The notes: generated by a model not told the origin, from the letters alone. 35,387 nt of DNA from Arthrobacter sp. Bi26 (GCF_918697925.1 NZ_CAKKMF010000054.1:1-35387), one strand, 5' to 3'; positions 14,618 to 24,710 are shown, counted from the first letter of the stretch. A program made the numbers and translations.

Positions 14618-16155
14618 GCTTTTACCCTTACGCGCGGATCCAGTGCGGAGTAGGCGAGGTCCGCGATGAGGTTGAAGACCATGGCCGTGATGGCCACGCA
14701 GATGAAGACGCCCATGACGGGGTTGGGATCGACGTGCGCGATCCCGTCCAGGAAGAGGAATCCCATGCCGCGGACCGAGAAGACGGTTTCGGTGATGACG
14801 GCGCCGCCGATCAGTGCCCCTATGTCGAACGCCACGATCGTGGCGATCGGGATCAGGGCGTTGCGGAACGCGTGGCGCATGATGACGGTCCGCTCGCTCA
14901 GGCCCTTGGCCCGCGCCGTGCGGATGTAGTCCATGTTCATGATTTCGAGCATCGAGGCCCGGGTGAACCGCGTGTAGCTGGCCAGCGAAATGAGGATCAG
15001 GGCCAGGGTGGGCAGGATCAGGTGGGTAAAGGAGTCGAGGCCCAGGACCCAGAAGTCGCCCTGGATGTTCGGCGTGCTGGCACCGATAGTCGCGATCGGC
15101 CGGCCGCGCACACGGCTGTTGTTGAAGTAGCTGGGCCATGCCTGCATGTAGCGGTCCAGCAGGATCAGGAAACCGACCAGGAACGAGGTGATGGCCGCGG
15201 CGCGCATGGACTGCCCGCGGTCATAGCCTCCCATCAGGTAGCCGATGCCCATGCCGATCAGGACAAAGGCGATCGCCAGCACCACGATCATCACGAACGT
15301 GGCCTCGTTGAGCAGCGGCTGAAGGAGGAAGTACAGCACGACGCCGACGCCGACGGCGATGAGGGCCGACTGAAGGGCCTTGCGGTTCTTCAGCCCGGCG
15401 GAGAGCAGGGTCACGGCGAAGGCGATGCCCGCACCGGCGATGGCGATGACCACGGGCCCCAGGCCCGGCGTCTTGAACCATTCGGTGGCGGAGAAGTAGA
15501 TGAGCACCGCGGTGACGAAGGCGAAGGCGACGGCGCCGGCCAGCAGCCGGCGCCGCATGGGTCCGCCCGCCGCGACGGCTGTCACTGCGCCGACGACGAC
15601 GCCGATGCCAAGCGCCGCTGGCAGCGGCACGTCGGGGTTTCTCAGGAAGTTGTTGAAGCCGATGGCGCCGAATTCCTTGAGCAGGACGGCCACCCAGAAG
15701 ATCGGCAGGGAGAAGAAGAGGAAGGCCATGAACGTGACGCCGTAGTCCAAAGTGCTGTACTGCCGCAGGGCGGTGATGATGCCCAGGGTGATGCCGATCA
15801 GGATGGCGAGCACCGTCGCCGCGGTGACGAGGGTCAAGGTCTGGATGAGCGCATTGCCGAGGGCCTCGGTGATGGGCTGGCCGGCGATGTTTTTCCCGAG
15901 GTCACAGGAGTTGGCGAACGGAACGAGGCACTGGACTGCGCCGCCGAACCATTTGAAGTACCGCAGCGGTGCCGGGGTGTCCAGCTGCAGGAGCTCGGTC
16001 CTCGCGTCCATGAGCTGCTGCTTCTGCGGCGAGGGGTTGGCGCGGAATTCCTCCAGGGGATCACCGGACGCCGCTGTCAGGAGATACACGAAGTAGGACG
16101 CGCCGAGAAGAATGAGGGCGGCAGTCACGAGCCGCCGGAAGATGTAGGTCACCAT
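14614..16155 (-). CDS. Peptide ABC transporter permease, DppB type, with extra membrane insertion (system B)
   Basis: A 513-residue permease, about 200 residues longer than a normal DppB. Both ends are standard: MVTYIFRRLVTAALILLGASYFVYLL at the start, SGDPLEEF after helix 1, the FFSLPIFWVAVLLKEFGA region, EAA loop ARAKGLSERTVIMRHAFRN, GGAVITETVFSVRGMG and the ending ALDPRVRVKA. Between about residues 175 and 345, where ordinary DppB has a short loop, lies an insertion with about six predicted hydrophobic helices (near 178-197, 203-222, 232-254, 262-282, 286-308, 318-336). An even number would preserve the topology of the core. The stop codon overlaps the next gene's start as ATGA. A hairpin separates it from the binding-protein gene. 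Confidence 0.9.
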   Translation of the reverse strand: MVTYIFRRLVTAALILLGASYFVYLLTAASGDPLEEFRANPSPQKQQLMDARTELLQLDTPAPLRYFKWFGGAVQCLVPFANSCDLGKNIAGQPITEALGNALIQTLTLVTAATVLAILIGITLGIITALRQYSTLDYGVTFMAFLFFSLPIFWVAVLLKEFGAIGFNNFLRNPDVPLPAALGIGVVVGAVTAVAAGGPMRRRLLAGAVAFAFVTAVLIYFSATEWFKTPGLGPVVIAIAGAGIAFAVTLLSAGLKNRKALQSALIAVGVGVVLYFLLQPLLNEATFVMIVVLAIAFVLIGMGIGYLMGGYDRGQSMRAAAITSFLVGFLILLDRYMQAWPSYFNNSRVRGRPIATIGASTPNIQGDFWVLGLDSFTHLILPTLALILISLASYTRFTRASMLEIMNMDYIRTARAKGLSERTVIMRHAFRNALIPIATIVAFDIGALIGGAVITETVFSVRGMGFLFLDGIAHVDPNPVMGVFICVAITAMVFNLIADLAYSALDPRVRVKA

Positions 16156-16266
16156 TGGAATAGAACCTCGGAATTCGGGCCCAGGGATTGCCCGGACCGG
16201 TCGCGGAGTTTGGCCGGTTCCCGCCGATGTGGCGGCGGGACCACGGCATCGCCAGGATATCGCCAG

Positions 16267-16307
16267 AAAGGCGTCGGGACCGAAGAAGCTGTGGTCCCGA
16301 CGCCTTT
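16267..16307 (-). terminator. Hairpin after the system B binding-protein gene
   Basis: Perfect 15-bp arms AAAGGCGTCGGGACC and GGTCCCGACGCCTTT around an 11-nt loop, 26 bp past the stop codon. The A/T ends let it work on both strands. It resembles the hairpin at the same operon position in system A and would similarly limit read-through from SBP to permeases. Confidence 0.75.
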
Positions 16308-16333
16308 CCAGCAGTGTTACTTAGGGTCGCGGG

Positions 16334-18115
16334 CTACTTCTGTGCCCATTCCCAGAAGTTCCACCAAACGCCGGTCTGGTTCGGCATGTACTTCACACCG
16401 GTGATGCGGTCGCTGTATGCGTCCACGCCAACCGACTGGAAGAGCGGAAGGCCGTAGGCCGAATCCCAGATCATCTTGTCGATCTGCGCAACGAGGCCGT
16501 CCTGCTTGCTCTTGTCGGTGGTGACAATCAGTTCGTCCATCAGCTTGTCGGCTTCAGGGTTGCTGAACTGGTTGAAGTTGGAGTCGTTGCCGGACTTGAA
16601 GATCTGCGGAACGCCGGACACGCCGACACCCGAGTTGCTCCAGCCGAAGATGGTGGCGTCGTAGCTGCCGTCACCGAGGGCCTTGCCCCAGTCAGACTTG
16701 CCGAGACCGCCGTCGACGATCTTGAAGCCGGCCTTGGTGGCGGACTCGCTGATCAGGGAGTAGGCGTCAACACGGTTGGGGTTGTCCTTGTTGTACATGA
16801 TGCGAACTTCGGGGGTGGCGCCGTTGAGCAGCTTCTTGGCACCCTCGATATCCACACCCTGGTAAGCGGAGGAGCCGTTGTTCTTGGCCGATTCGGCGTA
16901 CGGGGCCTGGTCCGGAACGAAGAGCTGGGAGTCAAGCGGTGCAGCGTTCGGATCCAGCTTCTTGACGATCTTGTCGACGATGTCCGTACGCGGGACGGCC
17001 TTCATGAACGCCTCGCGGACGTTCTTCTCGGCAAACGGGCCCGAGTAGTTCAGGTCGATGTGGTCGTACGCGAGCTGGTTGCCGACGTCGACCTTCACGC
17101 CCTGGCTTTCGAGTGCCTTGAGCTGCTCCACGGTGTCCGCGGATGCCTGCGGGGCGATGATGTCTGCCTCGCCGTTCTTGAGTGCCTGGACCTGGGCGGG
17201 TGCCTCACCGATGTAGCGGACGGTGATTTCGTCCAGCTGGGCTTCCGGACCCCAGTTGTAGTCCTTGTTCTTGACCATGGTCAGGGACTGGTCCTGGTTG
17301 ACGCTCTTGACGATGAACGGGCCGTTGGAGAGGTAGAGGCTCGGATCGGCCGGCAGGGTCTTGGTGTCAAAGCCGGTGTTCCACAGGTCCGACATGGCCT
17401 TGAGCTGCGCGTTCGCCGGCTTGGGGGCCTTGGAGTCGCCGCGGGGCATGCCCTTCAGCAAGTCAATGAACGCCTTGGTGTCAGCCAGGCCCGCCTTCTT
17501 GGCGAGGACGTGGGCCGGGATGTCGATGCCGGGGCCGCCGATGGCGATTTCCCAGTCGGCGAACGGCTTGGAGTACTTCAGCGTCATGCTGCGGCCGTCG
17601 TCACCGAGTTCCGGGAAATCGGTGAGGGCAATGCCGGTCGGGTCACCCGCGTAGGAGAAGTAGGACGTTCCGGTCTTCCCGTCCGCATCGGCGTCGTTGT
17701 AGTAACCGGAGAAAGCAGCCCACTGGAGCACAAGGTCGGCCGCGGTGACAGGCGTGCCGTCCGACCACTTCACGCCGTCGTTGATGGTGTACTTCACCGT
17801 CAACGGATCGTCGGAGACCTTTTCCATCTTGCCGAACTTCTCATTGCGAACAACGTTGAGCTTGTTGTCGATGTAGAAGAACCCTGAGTGCGTGGCGTAG
17901 CTGACCTTTGAGTTAATGTCAGTGTTTCCATCGGCCGTGTTCGGGTTGAACGTATTGAACGCGTTGACCTCTACTACGGTTGCCGATCCGCCTTGCTTGC
18001 TTGCTGCGGCCGCAGTGGTCGGGGTTGTCCCGCCGCTGTTGCCCGCGCAGGCGCTGAGGGCGATGGCAGCTGCTGCCGCCACGCCCACTGCTTTGGAAAT
18101 ACGACCCAAGCGCAT
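16334..18115 (-). CDS. Peptide ABC transporter substrate-binding lipoprotein (system B)
   Basis: A 593-residue family-5 solute-binding lipoprotein. The signal peptide MRLGRISKAVGVAAAAAIAL ends in lipobox LSAC with Cys23. The mature protein shows the expected elements: NDGVKWSDGTPVTAADLVLQW, SNGPFIVKSV, and NVREAFMKAVPRTDIVDKIV. The start at 18115 is preferred because it gives a proper lipoprotein signal and follows GGAGGCGGA; the open frame extends 21 codons further without family likeness. It differs clearly from the system A binding protein, so a different ligand is likely, but which one cannot be told. First gene of system B. Confidence 0.93.
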   Translation of the reverse strand: MRLGRISKAVGVAAAAAIALSACAGNSGGTTPTTAAAASKQGGSATVVEVNAFNTFNPNTADGNTDINSKVSYATHSGFFYIDNKLNVVRNEKFGKMEKVSDDPLTVKYTINDGVKWSDGTPVTAADLVLQWAAFSGYYNDADADGKTGTSYFSYAGDPTGIALTDFPELGDDGRSMTLKYSKPFADWEIAIGGPGIDIPAHVLAKKAGLADTKAFIDLLKGMPRGDSKAPKPANAQLKAMSDLWNTGFDTKTLPADPSLYLSNGPFIVKSVNQDQSLTMVKNKDYNWGPEAQLDEITVRYIGEAPAQVQALKNGEADIIAPQASADTVEQLKALESQGVKVDVGNQLAYDHIDLNYSGPFAEKNVREAFMKAVPRTDIVDKIVKKLDPNAAPLDSQLFVPDQAPYAESAKNNGSSAYQGVDIEGAKKLLNGATPEVRIMYNKDNPNRVDAYSLISESATKAGFKIVDGGLGKSDWGKALGDGSYDATIFGWSNSGVGVSGVPQIFKSGNDSNFNQFSNPEADKLMDELIVTTDKSKQDGLVAQIDKMIWDSAYGLPLFQSVGVDAYSDRITGVKYMPNQTGVWWNFWEWAQK

Positions 18116-18453
18116 TCCGCCTCCTTGTTTCTGTGGTGTGGGTGAGACCGGCGCCAAAAGCGCCAGACAGACGTCCACACTCCCCCAGCGGCAGTGTGGC
18201 CCGTCTCACATGGCATGAAGCGTAAACCCCAAAGCCCGCTCGGAGCCACCAAAGTTGACCGACTGTAAAGTTCGTTACCGAGCTGCAACATTGGACAGGT
18301 TCCGCAGGGCCAGCTTTCCACAGAAACGTTGACGGCGGCGTAACAAAAAGATAAAAGAGCCGCACACAGGAAAAGCCCCGATCCGAAAATCGAGGCTCCT
18401 CCAGTTAATCGTTAATTACTTGGCAGAATTACCGCGCTGCCGGGCGGCGGCCG
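18116..18453. promoter_or_regulatory. Intergenic region between ychF and peptide system B
   Basis: This 338-bp gap contains the ychF terminator (18374-18397) and the system B promoter/leader. In the leader an inverted repeat CCACACT (18175-18181) / AGTGTGG (18193-18199) and the smaller hairpin GGCGCCAAAAGCGCC (from 18150) stand within 100 bp of the binding-protein start. TTGCAG and TACAGT at about 18260-18285 on the minus strand are weak -35/-10 candidates with short spacing. No gene is supported. Confidence 0.4.
18374..18397 (-). terminator. Rho-independent terminator of ychF
   Basis: AGCCTCGAT and ATCGGGGCT (minus strand) form a 9-bp stem with one G-U pair, followed by TTTTCC. It lies 57 bp past the ychF stop codon. 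Confidence 0.6.
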
Positions 18454-19539
<1,086 letters not shown>

Positions 19540-19547
19540 GAGCATAT

Positions 19548-19553
19548 ATTCTA
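19548..19553 (-). promoter_or_regulatory. Candidate -10 element TAGAAT of ychF
   Basis: TAGAAT on the minus strand ends 8 nt before the chosen GTG start codon, which puts the predicted transcription start on or next to the start codon. It sits in very GC-rich DNA, so the short AT stretch (TAGAATATAT) stands out. No good -35 is visible. Confidence 0.5.
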
Positions 19554-19615
19554 CCCGCACGCGCCGGCGATCGTTGCGGCGGCCGGTGCTGGGGCCGTGT
19601 GGAGGCCGGCGCGGG

Positions 19616-19687
19616 GGCCCGCGCGGGGCTTGCTTCGGCGGCCCGTGCCAAGGCTTGGGCGGCGGCCCGCGCGGGGGTTCCGGCCGT
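19616..19687. repeat. Three imperfect 24-bp GC-rich tandem repeats
   Basis: Units beginning GGCCCG at 19616, 19640 and 19664, exactly 24 bp apart. A more degenerate unit may begin near 19593. The period equals eight codons, so open frames run through on both strands, but none resembles a protein. It lies between the ychF promoter and rmuC. Confidence 0.65.
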
Positions 19688-19760
19688 AAGACCGGTGTAA
19701 ATCCCCGGTGTTCCGGGCGTCGAAGCCAAAACTGTCACAGGGGCATGCCACAGTGAAGTC

Positions 19761-20999
19761 ATGGATGCTTTTGCACTGATTCTTGCCCTGCTCATGCTGC
19801 TCACCGGTGCCGTCGCCGGCGCCGCCGTCGTCTATTTCCTGCTGCACCGGCGGTACCTTGCCGTGGAACAGGACTTCGACGGCGTATCGGCCCGGCTGTC
19901 CGACGTCAGCGCCCAGTTCGCCGCGGCCGACGCCGAGAGGCGCCTTCTCGCGGCCCAGAACCGGGAGCTGGGTGAGTCCCGGAACCAGGACGGCAGTGTT
20001 CTCCGTGCGCTGGCGCCGGTGGCGGAGAAGCTCACTGCCGTGCAGCAGCAGGTGTCCCTGCTCGAACGCGACCGGCTGGAGCAGTACGGCCAGCTTGCCC
20101 AGCAACTGCAGGAGGCCCGCCTGTCCGATGAGCAGCTGCTGCGCTCCACACATGCGCTCGAGTCTGCCCTGCGCTCCAACAGCGCCCGCGGCCAGTGGGG
20201 CGAGGTCCAGCTGCGCCGTGTGGTCGAGGCAGCAGGCATGCTGCGGCACGTGGATTTCCACGAACAGGTCCACAGCGGGCAGGCCCACGGCTCCGGCCCG
20301 GACGGCAGCCTCCGGCCCGACCTCGTGGTGCAACTGCCCGGCGCCAAGCAGCTCGTAGTCGACGCAAAGGTCCCGCTGGCGTCGTATCTCGCCGCCCAGG
20401 ACCTCGGCGCCTCCCAGACAGGCCAGCAGTCCTCGCAGCTGCCCGGCAGCCAGCAGGCGCACCTCGCCGCCCATGCCAAGGCCCTCAAGGCCCACGTGGA
20501 CGCGCTGGGCAGCAAGAAGTACTGGGACATCCCCGGCAACTCTCCGGAGCTGGTGGTGTGTTTCCTGCCGGCGGAGTCCATTCTGGCCGCCGCGCTCTCG
20601 GCGGACCCGGCCCTGCTGGACTATGCCCTGTCCAAGAACGTGGTCCTGGCCTCCCCCGGGACCTTGCTGGCGGTGCTGAAGTCGGTGGCGTTCACGTGGC
20701 GCCAGGACGTCTTGACGGACAGTGCCCGGGAACTCTTCGAGCTCGCGCGGCAGCTCTATGACCGGATGGGCACGCTGGGCGAGAACGTCACCAAGCTGGG
20801 GTCCTCGCTGAAGACCTCGGTGGAAAGGTACAACTCCATGGTCGGGACCCTTGAGGCCCGGGTCCTGCCCACCGCCAGGAAGCTGAACGCCCTGGAATCC
20901 GCCGGTCTGGCCACTCCGCCCGCCGTCGAGGTCGCGCCGCGCGCAGTCGCAGCCCCGGAACTGCAGCCCCGGGACGAGTCCGAAGAGTCCGCGGCCTAA
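19761..20999 (+). CDS. rmuC: DNA recombination protein RmuC
   Basis: A 412-residue RmuC homologue, a membrane-anchored protein linked to limiting recombination at inverted repeats, with a nuclease-like fold. The N-terminal helix (about 5-27) anchors it. Residues 30-125 are a predicted coiled coil rich in Gln, Glu, Leu and Arg. The RmuC domain follows with its hallmarks: RGQWGEVQLRRVVEAAGM, RPDLVVQLPGAKQLVVDAKVPL, ELVVCFLPAESILAAAL, and the NVVLASPGTLLAVLKSVAFTW region. The ATG at 19761 begins just before the anchor; the ribosome site is weak (GTGAAG). The C-terminal 40 residues are Ala/Pro/Glu-rich and variable. It is convergent with ispH. Confidence 0.93.
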   Translation: MDAFALILALLMLLTGAVAGAAVVYFLLHRRYLAVEQDFDGVSARLSDVSAQFAAADAERRLLAAQNRELGESRNQDGSVLRALAPVAEKLTAVQQQVSLLERDRLEQYGQLAQQLQEARLSDEQLLRSTHALESALRSNSARGQWGEVQLRRVVEAAGMLRHVDFHEQVHSGQAHGSGPDGSLRPDLVVQLPGAKQLVVDAKVPLASYLAAQDLGASQTGQQSSQLPGSQQAHLAAHAKALKAHVDALGSKKYWDIPGNSPELVVCFLPAESILAAALSADPALLDYALSKNVVLASPGTLLAVLKSVAFTWRQDVLTDSARELFELARQLYDRMGTLGENVTKLGSSLKTSVERYNSMVGTLEARVLPTARKLNALESAGLATPPAVEVAPRAVAAPELQPRDESEESAA

Positions 21000-21066
21000 G
21001 ACGGGTCAGTTCCGACGGCTGAGTGCCCGGGACTGTCCAGTTCCTCGGACTGTGCGGCTCCTGGGA

Positions 21067-22149
21067 CTATTCGGGGCGGGTGCCGCGGCCGCCGAGGGCG
21101 CGGGTGACGTCGCCGGCCTGCTTCAGCGTGGCCCGGAGCTCCTTGGGCAGGGAGAACAGGAGGTCTTCCTCGGCCGTGACGACTTCCTCGACCGATCCGT
21201 AGCCGTAGTCGGCCAGGAGCCGGAGCACGTCCTTGACGAGGACTTCAGGGACGGAGGCCCCCGATGTCACACCCACCGTGGCGACGCCCTCGAACCAGGT
21301 CTCGTCGACCTCGTTCGCGAAGTCGACCCGGTAGGAGGCCTTGGCGCCGTATTCCAATGCCACCTCCACGAGGCGGACGGAGTTCGAGGAGTTGGCGGAG
21401 CCCACCACGATCACGAGTTCCGCCTGGGGCGAGATCTTCTTGATGGCCACCTGGCGGTTGGTGGTGGCGTAGCAGATGTCGTCGCTGGGCGGATCCTGGA
21501 GAGTGGGGAACCGCTCCTTGAGCAGGCGCACAGTCTCCATGGTTTCGTCCACGCTGAGGGTGGTCTGCGAGAGCCAGATGACCTTCTCCGGGTCGCGGAC
21601 CGTGACCTTGTCGACCTCGTGCGGGCCGTTGATGATCTGGATGTGCTCGGGAGCCTCGCCGGCGGTGCCTTCCACTTCCTCATGGCCGTCGTGGCCGATC
21701 AACAGGATGTCGAAGTCATCCTTGGCGAACCGGACGGCTTCGCGGTGCACCTTGGTGACCAGCGGGCAGGTCGCGTCAATGGTGCGCAGTCCGCGGTCCT
21801 CGGCGGACTGGACGACGGCGGGTGAAACTCCGTGCGCGGAAAAGATCACGAGGGCACCTTCCGGGACCTCGTCGGTCTCATCGACGAAGATGGCGCCCTT
21901 CTCCTCCAGGGAGCTGACCACGTGGACGTTGTGCACGATCTGCTTGCGGACGTAGACCGGCGGGCCGTAGTGCTCCAGGGCTTTTTCCACCGCGATGACC
22001 GCACGGTCAACGCCGGCGCAGTAGCCGCGCGGGGCTGCCAGCAGGACTTTTTTGGGACCGGCGACAGGGGCGGCCGCCAGAACGTCTTCCGGTGAACGCC
22101 GTCGGCGCGGAACAGATGGCATCGGAACGGAAACAGCGGTGGAGGTCAT
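21067..22149 (-). CDS. ispH: 4-hydroxy-3-methylbut-2-enyl diphosphate reductase IspH
   Basis: A 360-residue iron-sulfur enzyme making the last step of the MEP isoprenoid pathway, HMBPP to IPP and DMAPP. The three cluster cysteines are in place: Cys44 in APRGYCAGVDRAV, Cys128 in DATCPLVTKVH and Cys226 in DDICYATTNRQ. The active-site motif GHDGHEEVEGT (about 152-162) and the substrate-binding region SANSSNSVRLVE are also present. The roughly 30-residue N-terminal extension before PKKVLLAAPRGYC is basic and variable. The ATG at 22149 follows GGGAG. It starts 9 bp after the stop codon of a membrane-protein gene and is probably co-transcribed with it. Confidence 0.96.
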   Translation of the reverse strand: MTSTAVSVPMPSVPRRRRSPEDVLAAAPVAGPKKVLLAAPRGYCAGVDRAVIAVEKALEHYGPPVYVRKQIVHNVHVVSSLEEKGAIFVDETDEVPEGALVIFSAHGVSPAVVQSAEDRGLRTIDATCPLVTKVHREAVRFAKDDFDILLIGHDGHEEVEGTAGEAPEHIQIINGPHEVDKVTVRDPEKVIWLSQTTLSVDETMETVRLLKERFPTLQDPPSDDICYATTNRQVAIKKISPQAELVIVVGSANSSNSVRLVEVALEYGAKASYRVDFANEVDETWFEGVATVGVTSGASVPEVLVKDVLRLLADYGYGSVEEVVTAEEDLLFSLPKELRATLKQAGDVTRALGGRGTRPE

Positions 22150-22158
22150 GCTCCCATG

Positions 22159-23079
22159 CTACCGGTGTTCAATCTTGCCCCGTTTGCGGCCCCCGGCGAC
22201 GCGGACAGCCACGCCTGTGGCCAGCAGTGCTGCTCCCGCAACAGCGGCAGCGACGATCCACTGGCCGAAGCTGGCAGAGCACGCCGCGACGAACTCGTTC
22301 TTGAAGAGCTCCGCCACATCGTTGCCGCTCGAGGTCCCGGCGACGGCGGTGCTGGCGGCATCGCTGGCCAGCTTCCACACACCGGCGACCACCAGCGCGC
22401 CGACGCCCATGCCGACCAGGACGGTCCACCGGCGTCGGGCCGCAACGAACGCCAGCACGAAGGCGATGCCCGCGCCGACGGCAACGGCGTAGCCCATTGG
22501 GGCGTAGACGATGACGCGTTCGATCAGCTGGCGCTGGTTGGACTGCCCGATATGGATCAGCACCTGGCCGGGCGCCTCCACCGGAAGGGTGGTCGCCTCG
22601 GTTACCTGCTTGGCCACCAGCCCGGCAAGCGGTGCGACATCCAGGGTGAGCGACGAGGTGCCGTCAACCTCCGGCGGCAGCGTGCTGGGGTCGGCGAACG
22701 TGAGGCGGTGGCTCTTGCGAAGGGTTTCCGCCCAGGCCTCGGAGTAGCCGGGCAGCCCCGTGAGCGATTGTGCCGCGTTGTCCAGGACCGGCCGGGCAAG
22801 CTCCGTGAGGGCCGCAGGGATGCCGGCGCTGGAAGCCACGCCATCGACGGCGGCCGTGGCGAGCCGTTGCTGGAACGCCGGGTCCTTGCCCAGCGGTGCG
22901 GTCAGGGCTACGAAGCCGTCTTCCTGGACGATGTTGCGGTCAACCCACATGGCTGGAACGGCGACGGCTGCCATCAGAAGCCCGATAAGGACGGCGGCGG
23001 CGGAGACAAAAGTGCGCAAGGGATTCCTAGGAGGTTGATGGCGTCCCTCCCATCCTAGGGCGGGGCCGGGCGCGGCCAT
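22159..23079 (-). CDS. Actinobacterial integral membrane protein, unknown function
   Basis: A 306-residue protein with one N-terminal helix (about 22-45), a loop or domain of about 145 residues outside the membrane starting WVDRNIVQEDGFVALTAPLG, and three C-terminal helices (about 195-215, 221-241 and 274-294). The tail is basic. The arrangement, with the WVDRNIVQEDGF-type segment directly after helix 1, matches a family of uncharacterised actinobacterial membrane proteins; I cannot name a function. The ATG at 23079 gives a sensible N-terminus, and the longer open frame into the xseA promoter region looks non-coding. It shares its promoter region with the divergent xseA and leads into ispH. 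Confidence 0.75.
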   Translation of the reverse strand: MAAPGPALGWEGRHQPPRNPLRTFVSAAAVLIGLLMAAVAVPAMWVDRNIVQEDGFVALTAPLGKDPAFQQRLATAAVDGVASSAGIPAALTELARPVLDNAAQSLTGLPGYSEAWAETLRKSHRLTFADPSTLPPEVDGTSSLTLDVAPLAGLVAKQVTEATTLPVEAPGQVLIHIGQSNQRQLIERVIVYAPMGYAVAVGAGIAFVLAFVAARRRWTVLVGMGVGALVVAGVWKLASDAASTAVAGTSSGNDVAELFKNEFVAACSASFGQWIVAAAVAGAALLATGVAVRVAGGRKRGKIEHR

Positions 23080-23250
23080 AAAGTCGGGCCCCGGTGGTAG
23101 AGCTATGGATAGAGTTGACAGAGACAACTTCCGGCTGCCGGCCGGCCCACCCGCCGGGGAGCGGGCCACCGGCAGTCCCCTCGGGCAAAAGGACACGCAC
23201 GCATATGCACAAGGCACTCCACAGGGCACTCTCGGCCATGGAGCCCACGC

Positions 23251-24537
23251 ATGCCTGAGGACGCGGCGGCGGCCACCACGCTACCGGCCACCGCGGCTCA
23301 AACCAGCCCGGACAACCCCTGGCCTCTGCAGTTGCTGTCCCAGAAGCTCAAGATGCACATCGACCGCGCGCCCTCGGCATGGGTTGAGGGGCAGGTGATC
23401 GAGCTCAACCGGCGTGGCAGCAACGCCTACTTGACGCTCCGGGACATCGACGCCGAAATCTCGCTGCCGGCGTCGGTCTGGACCACCGTGCTGGACCGCC
23501 AGGACGCTCCGCTGGAACGCGGCTCCCGGGTTGTTGCCCTGATCAAGGCCGAATTTTGGCTCAAGACGGGCCGGCTGAACATGTCCGTGAAGGACATCCG
23601 GCCCGTGGGGCTCGGCGACCTCCTCGCCAGGATTGAGCGGCTGCGCCACGCCCTCGCCGCCGAAGGGCTCTTTGCCGATTCCCGCAAAAAACGCCTCCCC
23701 CTGCTCCCGCACCGGATCGGCCTGATCACCGGCCGCGACTCTGACGCCAAGAAGGATGTGCTGCGCAACGCTGCCCTGCGCTGGCCGGCCGTCGAATTCG
23801 AGATCCGCGAAGTAGCGGTCCAGGGCAACACCGCCGTGGCCCAGATGATCGCGGCATTGCGGGAGCTCGACGCCCACCCCGGGGTCGACGTCATCGTCAT
23901 CGCCCGCGGCGGAGGCGCCCTCGAGGACCTGTTGCCGTTCAGCAGCGAGGAGCTCATCCGGGCTGTCGCGGACGCGTCCACCCCCGTGGTGAGCGCGATC
24001 GGGCACGAAGCGGACCGGCCCATCCTCGACGACGTCGCAGACCTCAGGGCTTCAACGCCCACAGACGCGGCGAAGAGGATCGTTCCGGATGTCGCGGAAG
24101 AGCTCGTCCGGGTCCGGCAGGCACGGGACCAGCTCCGCCGGGGGGTCACCCGACTCGTAGAACGCGAGGGCGACCGGCTGGCGGCCCTGCGCTCCCGCCC
24201 CGTGCTGCTCTCCCCCGACGTCATGATCACCCAGCGCCACGACGACGTCGAACGGCTCAAAGTCCGCTCGCACTCGGCCATCAGCGCCGCCGTCGTCCGG
24301 GCAGCGGACCAGCTGGTCCACCTCAAGGCGCAGGTGCGCGCGCTCTCACCGCAAAAGACGCTGGACCGCGGCTACGCGGTGGTCCAGCTCGCCGGCTCCG
24401 GAGCGTCCGCCGCGACGCACCGGGACGTGGTTCGGCACCCCACGCAGGCGCCCGCCGGCACGGACCTTACGGTACGGGTGGCCGGCGGCCGGTTCACCGC
24501 CCAGTCCACCGGCGGCCAGGAGCCGGCCGAGGAATAA
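23251..24537 (+). CDS. xseA: Exodeoxyribonuclease VII large subunit
   Basis: The 428-residue catalytic subunit of exonuclease VII, which degrades single-stranded DNA into oligonucleotides in recombination and repair. The N-terminal OB-fold spans about 25-118, with WVEGQVIELNRRGSNAYLTLRD. The catalytic core follows, with GLITGRDSDAKKDV at 157-170, VIARGGGALEDLLPF at 216-230 and GHEADRPILDDVADLRASTPTDAA at 251-274, the family's most conserved blocks. A helical region and a C-terminal segment with KTLDRGYAVVQ complete it. The ATG at 23251 has a GGAG nearby. The small-subunit gene follows after 173 bp, a wider gap than usual for this pair. Confidence 0.95.
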   Translation: MPEDAAAATTLPATAAQTSPDNPWPLQLLSQKLKMHIDRAPSAWVEGQVIELNRRGSNAYLTLRDIDAEISLPASVWTTVLDRQDAPLERGSRVVALIKAEFWLKTGRLNMSVKDIRPVGLGDLLARIERLRHALAAEGLFADSRKKRLPLLPHRIGLITGRDSDAKKDVLRNAALRWPAVEFEIREVAVQGNTAVAQMIAALRELDAHPGVDVIVIARGGGALEDLLPFSSEELIRAVADASTPVVSAIGHEADRPILDDVADLRASTPTDAAKRIVPDVAEELVRVRQARDQLRRGVTRLVEREGDRLAALRSRPVLLSPDVMITQRHDDVERLKVRSHSAISAAVVRAADQLVHLKAQVRALSPQKTLDRGYAVVQLAGSGASAATHRDVVRHPTQAPAGTDLTVRVAGGRFTAQSTGGQEPAEE

Positions 24538-24710
24538 CTGCCCGGACCAAACCCGGGCCCGCAACGCTTGATCCGGCGTCATCCCAGGAACCACCAGCCG
24601 CACGGCAACACGGCAATCCGTCGGCAACACCACAGCACCACTGAACATCACCAGACGGCACGCAACAGACACCGCGGACGCAGTAACCGCATCAACCAAG
24701 GAGCATCCAC

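Noticed and set aside
14618..15139. A longer system B DppC reading frame
   Set aside because: The added part overlaps the upstream permease gene out of phase; the ATGA overlap at 14614-14617 marks the start.
14605..16404. A 599-codon plus-strand open frame over the system B permease
   Set aside because: Low-complexity Asp/Gly/Arg/His-rich shadow of the permease gene, typical for high-GC DNA.
24538..24710. A possible gene between xseA and xseB
   Set aside because: The stretch consists of CAACAC-like low-complexity DNA without a credible start or protein pattern.
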